46,708 nt of DNA from JBKHYJ01 sp046565505 (GCA_046565505.1 JBKHYJ010000037.1:1-46708); one strand, 5' to 3'; positions 14,178 through 22,244 are shown, counted from the first letter of the stretch. Notes: a model not told the origin generated them from the letters alone. Translations and numbers: made by a program.

Positions 14178-17102
14178 ATGAGCCGTTACCTGATCGGAAT
14201 AGACCTGGGCACCACCAACTCGGCTGTCGCTTATATTGATACTCATGAGATCAGCCGCGGCGTCCCGGCCATACACGTATTTCAGATTCCGCAGCTCGTC
14301 GCAGAAGGCGAGCCGGGCGCGGCCGCCACGCTGCCCTCATTCATCTATTTCGCGGGCGGCGAGCTTGCCGAAGAGAGCCTGAGACTTCCCTGGCAGGACC
14401 GCGCCACTTCGGCGGTAGGCGTGCTCGCGCGCGACCAGGGCGCACTCGTTCCGGGCCGCCAGGTTTCGTCCGCAAAGTCATGGCTATCTCATGCCGCGGT
14501 GGACCGCACGGCGAAGATTTTGCCCTGGGGCGCGGAGCGGCCCGATTTCGCATGCTCGCCCGTAGAAGCATCGACGCGCTACCTGGCTCACATAAGGGAT
14601 GGCTGGAATCACACCTTCGCGACGGAGGCGGGCGGCGAAGGCGGGGCGGGCGAGTCGCGGTTCGAGTTGCAGGAGGTAGTCCTGACCGTGCCGGCTTCTT
14701 TCGATGAAGAGGCGCGCGAGCTGACCGTGCAGGCCGCGCATGACGCGGGGATAAAAAATCTGACCCTGCTCGAAGAGCCGCTCGCCGCCTTTTATGCCTG
14801 GATAGTCGCCAACCGCTCGTCGCTCAAGCGGCGGCTCAAGGATGGCGACCTCGTTTTGATCTGCGACGTGGGCGGCGGCACGACCGATTTCAGCCTCATC
14901 CGCGTTCACATAGACAGAGGGGAGATTCGATTCGAGCGCACGGCGATAGGCGAGCACCTGCTGCTGGGCGGCGACAACGTTGACCTCGCGCTGGCGCGCC
15001 GCGTCGAGGAGAAGCTCGGGAGCCCGAAGCTCACGCTGCGGCAGCGAAACGCCCTGGCGCGAGCTTGCTGCGCCGCGAAAGAGCGGCTGCTGAGCGACCC
15101 GGCGCGCGAGCGCGAGCCGATAAACATACTGGGAGGCGGCCGGTCGGTCGTGGGCGGGGCCCTGAGCACAGAGCTTACTCGCGGGGAGGTGGAAGAGACA
15201 CTCGCGGAAGGATTCCTCCCGCTCACGGCGAGCGACGACCTGCCGGGCCGCGAGCGGCGAACCGGCCTGCGCGAGCTGGGGCTGCCTTACGCGACGGAGC
15301 CGGCAATCACTAAACACCTCGCGGATTTTTTGACCAGGAGCGTCGGCGCGGAGGATTCGCAGCCGGAAAACCTCGGACCCGAAATCACGGAATTTGAATC
15401 AGGCGTTCAGACTCCGCAATCGGCCGCGCAAGAGCGCATCTCAGTCAATCCAAAATCCAAAATCCAAAATCCAAAATCCGGCATGGCTCGCCCGGACGCG
15501 GTTTTGTTCAACGGCGGGTTTTTCGCCCCCGCCTTGACGCGCGGGCGAATCATAGAAGCCCTCACCGCCTGGTTTCGTGAGAAAGGGAACCGCTACAGGC
15601 CGAGGGTGCTGGGCAACGAAGCGCCCGAGGCGGCCGTGGCAATCGGCGCGGCTTATTACGGGCATGTGCGGCGCGGCGGCGGGCTCCGAATCAGCGGCGG
15701 GAGCGCGCGGGCTTACTACGCTGGCGTGCAGGCCGGCGGCCATAAACCGGACCACCGGGTGCAAGCCGTCTGCGTCATGCCGCGTGGCACCGAAGAGGGC
15801 ACGACACTTGAGCTGGCTGACAGGGAGTTCACCGTGCTCACGAACCGGCCCGTCTCTTTCACCCTCTACAGTTCTACGACCAGGCACGATCAGCACGGCG
15901 ACGTGGTCACGCTCGACGAGGCGGAGGCGCACCGCCATGCGCCGCTCATCACCGTGCTCCGCTACGGGAAGAAATCGCGCGAGGCCGAGTTGTCCGTACG
16001 GCTGACGGTTAAGTTCACCGAAGTGGGGACTCTCGAATTGTGGTGCGAATCGCTGAAGACGGACCACAGGTGGCGGCTGCAATTCCAGCTGCGCGGCGCG
16101 GGCCTCGAAGACGAGGAGGCCGCGCCCGAGCCGGAGGAGGCCGAAACGGTAATACCGGACGAGGCGATAGGTCAGGCCGCGCGGTTGATTCGCGCGGTGT
16201 TCGGCGGCCCCCGCGACGAGATGCCGGGCGAGCAGGTCGCGCCCGAGTCGCTCGTCGGGCGGCTGGAAGCCGCGCTCGGCTACGGGAAGGACGCATGGCC
16301 GATGGCAGCCATACGCAAGCTTTGCGACGTGATGCTAGACGCCGCGGACGGCCGCAAGAAGAGCGCGCGGTACGAGGCGCGGTGGCTCAACCTGTTCGGC
16401 TTTTGCCTGCGGCCCGGGTTCGGCGCGGCGACAGACGATTGGCGGATGACGCAGGCGCGAAAGATTTACCTCGCCGGCCTGGTCTTCCCTAAAGACATTC
16501 AATGCCAGGTCGAGTGGTTCGTCCTGTGGCGTAGGGTGGCCGGCGGCCTGACGGCGGGCCAGCAGGTCGAGCTTTACCAACGCCTCTTATCCGCGCTGGG
16601 CATCGGTGGCAAGAAGCAAGGCGGGAGGCTCAACACGCAAATCGAGCACGAAGGCTTGCGGCTGCTCGCCAGCCTGGAGCACCTGCCGGCGCAGACGCGC
16701 GCGGGCCTTGGCAAAGCGTTGCTCGCCAGGATAAAGGAGAAGCCCACGAATAAGGGATACCTCTGGTCGCTCGGGCGGGTCGGGGCGCGGATACCTTTTT
16801 ATGGCCCGCTCAGCTCGGTCGTTCAGGCCGACGCGGCGTCCGAGTGGATAAGGACGCTGCTCAACCTGCCGGAGACGACGCCCGACCTCGCGTCGGCCAT
16901 CGTTCAGCTAGGGGCGCGCACAGGCGACCCCGAGCGCGACATAAATGACACGCTCAGGGATAAGGCCATAGCGAAGCTCGCGCGGGCGGGCGCGCCCGAC
17001 GACCTGATCGAAAGCCTGCGCTCATACGTCCCGCCCGCGCGCAGCGACGCGCTGCGAATCTTCGGCGAATCTTTGCCGGAAGGGTTGAGGCTCGTCGTTT
17101 AA
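14178..17102 (+). CDS. Hsp70 family protein with DUF3731-like C-terminal extension
   Basis: A 974-aa two-part protein. Residues 1 to about 640 are a second DnaK-like ATPase: LIGIDLGTTNSAVAY near the start, DVGGGTTDFSLI at about 230-241, and LFNGGFFAPALTRGRI after residue 440. Residues about 650-974 are a helical domain (AIRKLCDVMLDAADGRKKS, RYEARWLNLFGFCLRPGFG) that I assign to the DUF3731 'DNA-K related' family. Between DnaK subregions it carries an unusual linker, residues 422-435, encoded by ATCCAAA heptamers. No strong Shine-Dalgarno sequence precedes the ATG. With the two upstream genes it forms a recurrent three-gene unit, presumably an ATP-driven chaperone-like complex; clients are unknown. 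Confidence 0.9.
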   Translation: MSRYLIGIDLGTTNSAVAYIDTHEISRGVPAIHVFQIPQLVAEGEPGAAATLPSFIYFAGGELAEESLRLPWQDRATSAVGVLARDQGALVPGRQVSSAKSWLSHAAVDRTAKILPWGAERPDFACSPVEASTRYLAHIRDGWNHTFATEAGGEGGAGESRFELQEVVLTVPASFDEEARELTVQAAHDAGIKNLTLLEEPLAAFYAWIVANRSSLKRRLKDGDLVLICDVGGGTTDFSLIRVHIDRGEIRFERTAIGEHLLLGGDNVDLALARRVEEKLGSPKLTLRQRNALARACCAAKERLLSDPAREREPINILGGGRSVVGGALSTELTRGEVEETLAEGFLPLTASDDLPGRERRTGLRELGLPYATEPAITKHLADFLTRSVGAEDSQPENLGPEITEFESGVQTPQSAAQERISVNPKSKIQNPKSGMARPDAVLFNGGFFAPALTRGRIIEALTAWFREKGNRYRPRVLGNEAPEAAVAIGAAYYGHVRRGGGLRISGGSARAYYAGVQAGGHKPDHRVQAVCVMPRGTEEGTTLELADREFTVLTNRPVSFTLYSSTTRHDQHGDVVTLDEAEAHRHAPLITVLRYGKKSREAELSVRLTVKFTEVGTLELWCESLKTDHRWRLQFQLRGAGLEDEEAAPEPEEAETVIPDEAIGQAARLIRAVFGGPRDEMPGEQVAPESLVGRLEAALGYGKDAWPMAAIRKLCDVMLDAADGRKKSARYEARWLNLFGFCLRPGFGAATDDWRMTQARKIYLAGLVFPKDIQCQVEWFVLWRRVAGGLTAGQQVELYQRLLSALGIGGKKQGGRLNTQIEHEGLRLLASLEHLPAQTRAGLGKALLARIKEKPTNKGYLWSLGRVGARIPFYGPLSSVVQADAASEWIRTLLNLPETTPDLASAIVQLGARTGDPERDINDTLRDKAIAKLARAGAPDDLIESLRSYVPPARSDALRIFGESLPEGLRLVV
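15447..15472. repeat. In-frame heptamer repeat inside the second Hsp70 gene
   Basis: Nearly four copies of a 7-base unit (ATCCAAA) run inside the coding frame and are read as VNPKSKIQNPKSG. The same repeat bounds the permease spacers and precedes the acyl-CoA synthetase gene. Because seven is not a multiple of three, the inserted stretch kept the frame only at particular lengths. It lies in a poorly conserved, hydrophilic loop. Confidence 0.85.
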
Positions 17103-17337
17103 CGCCAGAGGTGACCGGCGCGCGTCTGACACCGGAACAACAATAAGAAACCCGCTTCGCGGAGCGTTCGTTAAGAAGCCCGACAATGCCACATCCGATT
17201 CCAGCTTCCAGATAACAACGGATGGGTTCGCGCAGTACGGCAGCACTGTACCGATGGACCTCGCACATAAGCAGATTGACTTCGCCGGCCTTGCTCAAAG
17301 TCTGCTTAAAAAAGTAATCCTGCTTAAAAAGTCTTAA
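17101..17337 (+). pseudogene. Relic of a DDE transposase (IS1-like), C-terminal piece
   Basis: A frame without a usable start, open from 17101 to a stop at 17335-17337, reads GDRRASDTGTTIRNPL, then SSFQITTDGFAQYGSTV, then HKQIDFAGLAQ. The segment FQITTDGFxxY followed about 15 residues on by (V/I)DFAxL matches the region around the second catalytic Asp of IS1-like DDE transposases (established family pattern, recalled rather than searched). Only about 75 residues remain, with the rest of the element missing and no visible terminal repeats. It begins at the stop codon of the Hsp70 gene and marks the left border of an AT-richer stretch. Confidence 0.6.
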
Positions 17338-17378
17338 AGTTGCCCAAAAACCGGTGGCGATGCCTGCCTGGAAGGCCG

Positions 17379-17406
17379 TTCAACTCACTGCGCGCCATCG
17401 TATAAT
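17379..17406 (+). promoter_or_regulatory. Candidate promoter of a small RNA
   Basis: TTCAAC at 17379-17384, 16-base spacer, perfect TATAAT at 17401-17406. It is followed within 100 bases by two strong hairpins and a T-run, with no start codon and ribosome site between, so the expected product is a short RNA beginning near 17413. Confidence 0.5.
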
Positions 17407-17412
17407 CGGGCC

Positions 17413-17497
17413 AATCTAGCAGGTCATCCTGACCTAGCTATAAGAGACAAAGCCTAACGGCGGCGGTGTCAGCAATCACCGCCGCCATTTTTTATTT
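17413..17497 (+). ncRNA. Candidate small RNA (about 85 nt)
   Basis: Between a consensus -10 box and a strong terminator lie about 85 bases with two hairpins. The first is 17417-17440 (TAGC-AGGTCA, loop TCC, TGACCT-A-GCTA; ten pairs with one bulged A). The second is the terminator stem 17459-17486. The linker 17441-17457 is A-rich and likely single-stranded. No open frame of note lies inside. I do not recognise a known RNA family. An alternative is a leftover leader/terminator of the transposase relic next door. Confidence 0.45.
17459..17496 (+). terminator. Intrinsic terminator
   Basis: A perfect 10-bp stem, GGCGGCGGTG (17459-17468) with CACCGCCGCC (17477-17486), with an 8-base loop, followed by ATTTTTTATTT. 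The T-run is on the plus strand, so it ends plus-strand transcripts; the small gene beyond it runs the other way. Confidence 0.85.
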
Positions 17498-17584
17498 GCG
17501 TCTAGCGTGCTTTGAGCTACAATCGCGCAGACAGGTATTTAGCTGCCACAAGAGCAGCATGCAGGAATGTCTCCTATTAAACTT

Positions 17585-17830
17585 TTAGGCTCTCAATCTG
17601 AGCCAAAGCAGCAATGCAACAACCACGATACTTAATTCCGAAGTAGCATTGATGGGAGCTTCATTTGACTGAGTTGCCACAAGATGTGTCCCGCTGCACT
17701 CGCCTTCATAGTCCGGTATACATCCCGGTGTTGTGCAATCACAGTACATGGTTCCCACTACCGTATGCCCCGCGAAAGCCGGAAAGGACAGACACAGCAT
17801 GAGCAGAGATACCGATAAAAGTTTCTTCAT
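17585..17830 (-). CDS. Small secreted Cys-rich protein with C-terminal membrane anchor
   Basis: An 81-aa protein starting MKKLLSVSLLMLCLSFPAFA, a clear Sec signal peptide with cleavage after AFA. AAAGGAGACGAG directly before the ATG fixes the start, so the seven upstream in-frame residues are dropped. The short mature part has a Cys cluster (CDCTTPGCIPDYEGEC, four Cys), then a polar stretch, and a C-terminal hydrophobic helix followed by basic residues (LSIVVVALLLWLRLRA). That layout resembles surface-sorting or quorum-type peptides, but I do not recognise a defined family. It is coded opposite to its neighbours, and its first 32 bases overlap the start of the next gene head to head. Confidence 0.75.
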   Translation of the reverse strand: MKKLLSVSLLMLCLSFPAFAGHTVVGTMYCDCTTPGCIPDYEGECSGTHLVATQSNEAPINATSELSIVVVALLLWLRLRA

Positions 17831-19034
17831 CTCGTCTCCTTTAGCGAACAAATATGCTGGATTGTACCAGCAGCTATTGAGCGGGGTTGTTAGCTATAAG
17901 GAACTAGGGAACCGTATTATCAGGCGGATCAAAGCGGCTCATGCCTTCCGGCAAGTCGAACAGGTGAGAGAGCTATCAGAAACACTGATTAATATCCCGA
18001 TAAAAGAGTGCCAACTCATCGCTCAGTATTACCACGTTTGGTGCGAGTGCAGAGAATCAAAGCTCAACGCTGACGCACTGGAAAGTATCGCAGATCAATC
18101 GCGGACCTATAAGGCTAAAGCGTTCCTATCTCTCGCAGGGTTCGCGGAATTAAGAGGCGATTTTGAACTTGAGTTATTCTTCCTGAATGAATCATTAAAG
18201 GCTAAGCCGGGCGTTTCGGATTACATACAGGCTATTAGAGCGACGGCGATTGTTAAGGCTATAGAAGGCTTTCATGCATCTTCGCTAAAGGACATGGAGA
18301 CGCTTCTGCCTTTCATCAGGCATGCCGAGCCATTGGCGTATTATGACTTTCTTAATTCATACGCCGTGGGACTTAACGAGATAGGTCGCAAAAACGAAGC
18401 TCGCAACGTAATTAGACATGTAGTCGCTTCGCCATTCGCCTATGCATACCCAGAATGGCAAGAGACTGCGCAAGAGTTGAAAGAGTCTAGTCGGGCATAC
18501 ATCTCAATGCCGCACATCGAACATAAGCCCGTAGAGACTGAAGCAAAAGTATCTCGCCATGCCAGCAAAGAAACCATAGCAAGCCGGCCCGCTAAAGTCG
18601 TAGCGTTCCCGCCCTTGAAAGAAGCCCCCGCGCCTAAGAAGCCGGAGGTGATCGGCTCCCGAGAGTTTGCGGATATGACCCTGGCCGATAAGAGGGAATT
18701 CATACTCGCGGCGGTAAGGACAGAGCTGCTGCCCGAGACCGAATACAACAAGATGGTGCTCATGCTCGGGCTGATTAAGAGTGACGCGGCCCCGAACGTC
18801 ATCGACCTTGAGGACGAAAAGGTGCTCAACGACTTGATGATTGAATGGGCGCACCTGATAGAGCCTGACGATTTGGCGGGGGTGCTGTCTGCGTTGCGAG
18901 ACTGCGAGGACGACCAGAGGCGGACAACCATCATTGATAAGATGATTCGCAAGGTGTTCGAGTACAGCAGGGTTTGCAACATAACCGAGTCCGACTGGCG
19001 GCTACAGGTCGAGCGCAGGCTGCCCGAGAACTAA
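17799..19034 (+). CDS. Protein of unknown function, TPR-like helical first half
   Basis: 411 aa from the ATG at 17799 (MSRDTDKSFFIS), with a loosely placed GGAAAGGAC upstream; the frame is open further left to 17733. Residues about 15-250 are alpha-helical with TPR-like character (AKAFLSLAGFAELRGDFELEL, SYAVGLNEIGRKNEARNVI). A Pro/Lys/Ala-rich linker follows near 265-285, then a different helical domain (about 290-411) rich in acidic and basic residues. The first half is visibly AT-richer than its surroundings (28 G/C of 60 in 18241-18300), while the second half has host-like composition, suggesting a fusion of acquired and resident parts. It lies upstream of the XPB-Bax1 pair on the same strand. 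Function unknown. Confidence 0.75.
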   Translation: MSRDTDKSFFISSPLANKYAGLYQQLLSGVVSYKELGNRIIRRIKAAHAFRQVEQVRELSETLINIPIKECQLIAQYYHVWCECRESKLNADALESIADQSRTYKAKAFLSLAGFAELRGDFELELFFLNESLKAKPGVSDYIQAIRATAIVKAIEGFHASSLKDMETLLPFIRHAEPLAYYDFLNSYAVGLNEIGRKNEARNVIRHVVASPFAYAYPEWQETAQELKESSRAYISMPHIEHKPVETEAKVSRHASKETIASRPAKVVAFPPLKEAPAPKKPEVIGSREFADMTLADKREFILAAVRTELLPETEYNKMVLMLGLIKSDAAPNVIDLEDEKVLNDLMIEWAHLIEPDDLAGVLSALRDCEDDQRRTTIIDKMIRKVFEYSRVCNITESDWRLQVERRLPEN

Positions 19035-19044
19035 CCATCACGAT

Positions 19045-19248
19045 ATGGGCAAAGGCGAAAAGAAGAGCGAAGACAAGGCGGGCGATGAGTTGACCGGGCA
19101 AGAGATGCTGATGAGGATAACGAACGGGTACATAGCCAACGCCACGGACGAGCAGCGGCGGTTGATATACGAATGCGCCATGAGGATTCTAGCCACCCCT
19201 GAGCCCGATGAGCAGATCAATCCCGGCGACGAAGGGGCATCAGAGTGA
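19045..19248 (+). CDS. Small acidic protein of unknown function
   Basis: A 67-codon frame (MGKGEKKSEDKAGDELTGQ...) starting 11 bases after the previous stop, highly charged, with a central helical stretch (LMRITNGYIANATDEQRRLIYECAMRI split over residues 22-48). It has no signal peptide or membrane segment. Tight spacing suggests co-transcription with the upstream gene. I do not recognise a family; a partner of the preceding protein is a guess. Confidence 0.6.
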   Translation: MGKGEKKSEDKAGDELTGQEMLMRITNGYIANATDEQRRLIYECAMRILATPEPDEQINPGDEGASE

Positions 19249-19362
19249 TTGATACAACACTGCCTATTTGCCATCACCGCATGTAACAAACCCACACCAT
19301 TTCGTGACCCACACTTTAGCGTCACTGCCCCGAGCGCCCGGCGGATAATCAACGCGGCGAGG

Positions 19363-19371
19363 TGCTATAAT
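19363..19371 (+). promoter_or_regulatory. Extended -10 promoter of the XPB helicase gene
   Basis: TGCTATAAT is a perfect -10 with the TGN extension and no good -35. The expected transcript start (about 19378) is only some six bases before the ATG at 19384, and no Shine-Dalgarno sequence fits between, so the mRNA would be leaderless or nearly so. Confidence 0.5.
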
Positions 19372-19383
19372 ACATTCCACACC

Positions 19384-20808
19384 ATGAGCACCAGCGAAAT
19401 GACGGGCGAAGTAGTGATCCAGTTCGACTCGGGCACCCTCGTGCTAGATGGCGCCGACCGCGCGGCGAGCCTGCCTCAAGCCTTCAAGTGGGATGACCGC
19501 GTGCGTCGGTGGCGCGCGCCGGCCCTGGCCTACAGGCAAGTCATCACGGAGATGATTCGCCGTAAGCTCCCGCACAAAGACCAGGCGCGCCAGTACCACG
19601 AATTCCTCTTCCGCTCGAAGCTCGCGGTCGAAGCCCGCCCATACCAGAAAGAGGCGCTCGGCGAGTGGCAGCGGCACGGGCGGCGCGGCGTGGTCATCCT
19701 GCCGACCGGCGCGGGCAAGACTTTTTTGGCTCAGATGGCTATAGAAATCACGGGCCGCTCGACGCTCGTCATAGTCCCGACCATCGACCTGATGAATCAG
19801 TGGTACGACCTGCTGCTTTCGAGCTTTGAAGCCGAGATAGGCTTGATCGGCGGCGGGTATTTCGAGGCGGGCGCCATCGTCATCACGACCTACGCCTCCG
19901 CCTTCCGTTTCATGGAGCGGATGGGCAATCAATTCGGGCTCATCATATTCGACGAGTGCCACCACCTGCCCGGCAGCGTCTACCGTTACGCGGCGGAGCT
20001 CGCGATAGCCCCGTTCAGGCTGGGTCTCACGGCGACCCCCGAGCGCAGCGACGGCGGCGACGCCATGCTGGAGGAATTGATAGGCCCCATAGTCTACAGA
20101 CGGCAGGCTCAGGATTTAGCCGGCGAGTACCTGGCCGACTACACGGTCATAAGAATCAACGTGCAGCTCGACCAGAAAGAGCGGGACGATTACGAGCGCG
20201 AGCGCGCCATATTCCGCCGGTTCCTGGAGCAGCAGCGGATCGACCTCGGCAGCCTCCTCGGGTGGCAGTCGTTCGTCGGGGCCAGCGCCCGAAGCGAGGC
20301 CGGGCGGCGCGCGATGATGGCCTACAGGGAGTCGAAGCGCATCGCGCTCGGGACAGACTCGAAGCTCCGCGTGCTCGCCCAGTTGCTCCACCGCCACAGG
20401 GCGGACCGCGTCTTGATCTTCACCGCCGAAAACGAGATGGTCTACCGCATCTCGGAGCAGTTCTTGATCCCCGCCATCACTCACGAGACGGGCATCAAAG
20501 AGAGGCGGCAGTGGCTCGAAGCCTTTAACAAGGCCGAAGTCCTCGCGCTCGCCACTTCCAAAGTGCTCAACGAAGGCGTCAACATCCCGGACGCGTCGGT
20601 CGCCATCGTCCTGTCCGGCTCAGGCTCCTCGCGCGAGCACATACAGCGGCTCGGCCGCATACTGCGTAAGCAGCCCGGCAAGGAAGCCATACTGTACGAA
20701 GTCATAGCTGCCGGCACCACGGAAGAAGGCATAAGCCGGCGGCGCGGCAACGCAGAGCAGTTTCAGGAGCCGAGAAACAAAAACAGAGGACCCGAGTGGT
20801 ACGGCTGA
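19384..20808 (+). CDS. XPB/Rad25-type DNA helicase
   Basis: A 474-aa superfamily-2 DNA helicase of the XPB type. A short N-terminal domain (about 1-85) precedes Walker A PTGAGKT at 107-113, Walker B DECH at 190-193, the TATPER motif III, and motif VI QRLGRILR at 421-428. In the XPB family this enzyme opens DNA using ATP during repair or transcription. I chose the ATG at 19384 (MSTSEMTGEVVIQFD) because upstream codons to 19249 lack protein character and the promoter lies within them. The next gene follows after 3 bases and encodes Bax1, the partner nuclease known from archaea, so a DNA-repair helicase-nuclease pair is well supported by family knowledge. Confidence 0.9.
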   Translation: MSTSEMTGEVVIQFDSGTLVLDGADRAASLPQAFKWDDRVRRWRAPALAYRQVITEMIRRKLPHKDQARQYHEFLFRSKLAVEARPYQKEALGEWQRHGRRGVVILPTGAGKTFLAQMAIEITGRSTLVIVPTIDLMNQWYDLLLSSFEAEIGLIGGGYFEAGAIVITTYASAFRFMERMGNQFGLIIFDECHHLPGSVYRYAAELAIAPFRLGLTATPERSDGGDAMLEELIGPIVYRRQAQDLAGEYLADYTVIRINVQLDQKERDDYERERAIFRRFLEQQRIDLGSLLGWQSFVGASARSEAGRRAMMAYRESKRIALGTDSKLRVLAQLLHRHRADRVLIFTAENEMVYRISEQFLIPAITHETGIKERRQWLEAFNKAEVLALATSKVLNEGVNIPDASVAIVLSGSGSSREHIQRLGRILRKQPGKEAILYEVIAAGTTEEGISRRRGNAEQFQEPRNKNRGPEWYG

Positions 20809-20811
20809 GAT

Positions 20812-22008
20812 ATGTTAACAGCAGACCTCGCACTCAACCGCGTGCGCGGCGGCCGCGTCGAGCCGCGCTACATAGACCCGAACAATTCCAGCTACCTCAG
20901 GGTGAGCGACGACCTCATCACGATCATCGCGCGGCACCGCGGGCTGCGGCGGGCGGAGCTAGACGAGGCGTTGCAGGAGTACGTCGGCGTAGGCACGGAT
21001 TACAAAATCCTTCGCGGATTGATAAAGCTGGTGACGGACCAGTGCCGGTTCGAGGCCACGAGCCCGGTCGATCCCGTCGAGATTCGGCGCGCTCTTTTTC
21101 TGGGGGCACGTGCGCACCACCCGGTGAGCGAGGGCGAAGCGGTCCGCCAGAAGGTGATCGAGGAGGCGGCCGCGAAGCTCAACTGCAAGCCGGAGGATGT
21201 CACGGCGAACCTGTACGCGGACCTGTTTGCCAACCAGACGCTCGTGGAGTTTGAAGAGATGACAGCGGGACAGTTGCTTGACCGCTACAACCTGGCGCAG
21301 GCGCAGGCGCTGCTCTACAAGTGCACGGAGATGCGGCTGCGAGTCGAGGCGCAGGCGTCGGCGGGCTACCGCCGTTTATTCGATGCCATCAAAGCTTACC
21401 GTTTGATTCACACGGTCAGGGGAAACCCCGCCGCCGGGTACGACATACGGCTGGATGGCCCCGTGTCGATATTTCACCAGTCGCAGAAGTATGGCATCCA
21501 GATGGCGGTCTTCTTGCCCGCGCTCCTGCTGTGCCAGGGCTGGCGCATGAAAGCGGAGGTCACTTACAAATCCGACGCACGCGCCTGTTTTGAATTGAGC
21601 AGCAAGGACACGCGGCTCCGCTCGCATTACCTGGACGACGTGTCTTACAGGCCGGCCGTCGAAGAGAGGCTGGTCTCCAGTTGGGCGAAGGCGGGCGACG
21701 GATGGCTGCTGGAACCTGCGGGCGAAATAATCGGCCTCGGCGAGAGCGCATTCATACCCGATTTTGTCATCACTACTCCGGCCGGGGAGAAATTTTACCT
21801 GGAGGTTTTCGGCTTCTGGACGCCGCGCCACCTCGACGACAGGCTGAAAGATTTCGAGCGGGCGGGGTTTAAGAATTTCCTGCTCGCCGTCTCCGAGGAG
21901 CTTCGAGGCAGCCGCGAGCAGCCGCTCAACCTGCCTCCGAACGTGGTCGTGTTCAAGTCCTCTCTCAACGCGGCGGCAGTCAAGATGGCCGCCGAAGCAC
22001 TGGCGTAA
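20812..22008 (+). CDS. Bax1-like nuclease (DUF790), XPB partner
   Basis: A 398-aa DUF790/Bax1 protein. The N-terminal part begins MLTADLALNRVRGGRVEPRY, the middle contains the LLDRYNLAQAQALLYKC signature typical of the family, and the C-terminal part has a PD-(D/E)xK-type nuclease core: PDF with D317, then YLEVFGFW with E331. In archaea Bax1 binds XPB and cuts next to DNA bubbles, and the two genes are neighbours there as here (gap of 3 bases, same strand). The active-site residues appear intact. It is likely translated from the same message as the helicase. Confidence 0.9.
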   Translation: MLTADLALNRVRGGRVEPRYIDPNNSSYLRVSDDLITIIARHRGLRRAELDEALQEYVGVGTDYKILRGLIKLVTDQCRFEATSPVDPVEIRRALFLGARAHHPVSEGEAVRQKVIEEAAAKLNCKPEDVTANLYADLFANQTLVEFEEMTAGQLLDRYNLAQAQALLYKCTEMRLRVEAQASAGYRRLFDAIKAYRLIHTVRGNPAAGYDIRLDGPVSIFHQSQKYGIQMAVFLPALLLCQGWRMKAEVTYKSDARACFELSSKDTRLRSHYLDDVSYRPAVEERLVSSWAKAGDGWLLEPAGEIIGLGESAFIPDFVITTPAGEKFYLEVFGFWTPRHLDDRLKDFERAGFKNFLLAVSEELRGSREQPLNLPPNVVVFKSSLNAAAVKMAAEALA

Positions 22009-22244
22009 CCTGAACCGGGTACGCGTCAACAAGCCTCGTCAAATACCGCGGCCAGTCGGATGGCCGAAACCTCGGGTTGCGAAATCAGGTGCAAAAGATT
22101 TGCCGACGGCCATTCTACTATTGCGGTAAGAGATTCGCCGCGGTCCGCTAAAGTCTTTCCTCGAAAGAGCGCCAAAAAAATTTCGTGCGCCGGCGGACGA
22201 GCCAGACGCACATTGAGGTAAATAAATAAGTGGAGGTGTGCCCG

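Noticed and set aside
16954..17298. Minus-strand frame crossing the end of the Hsp70 gene
   Set aside because: At first looked protein-like, but the plus strand of the same segment reads as a transposase piece, so this is its antisense.
22026..22211. Minus-strand frame in the gap before the A2M gene
   Set aside because: No ribosome site and no recognisable family; may be a remnant but cannot be supported.
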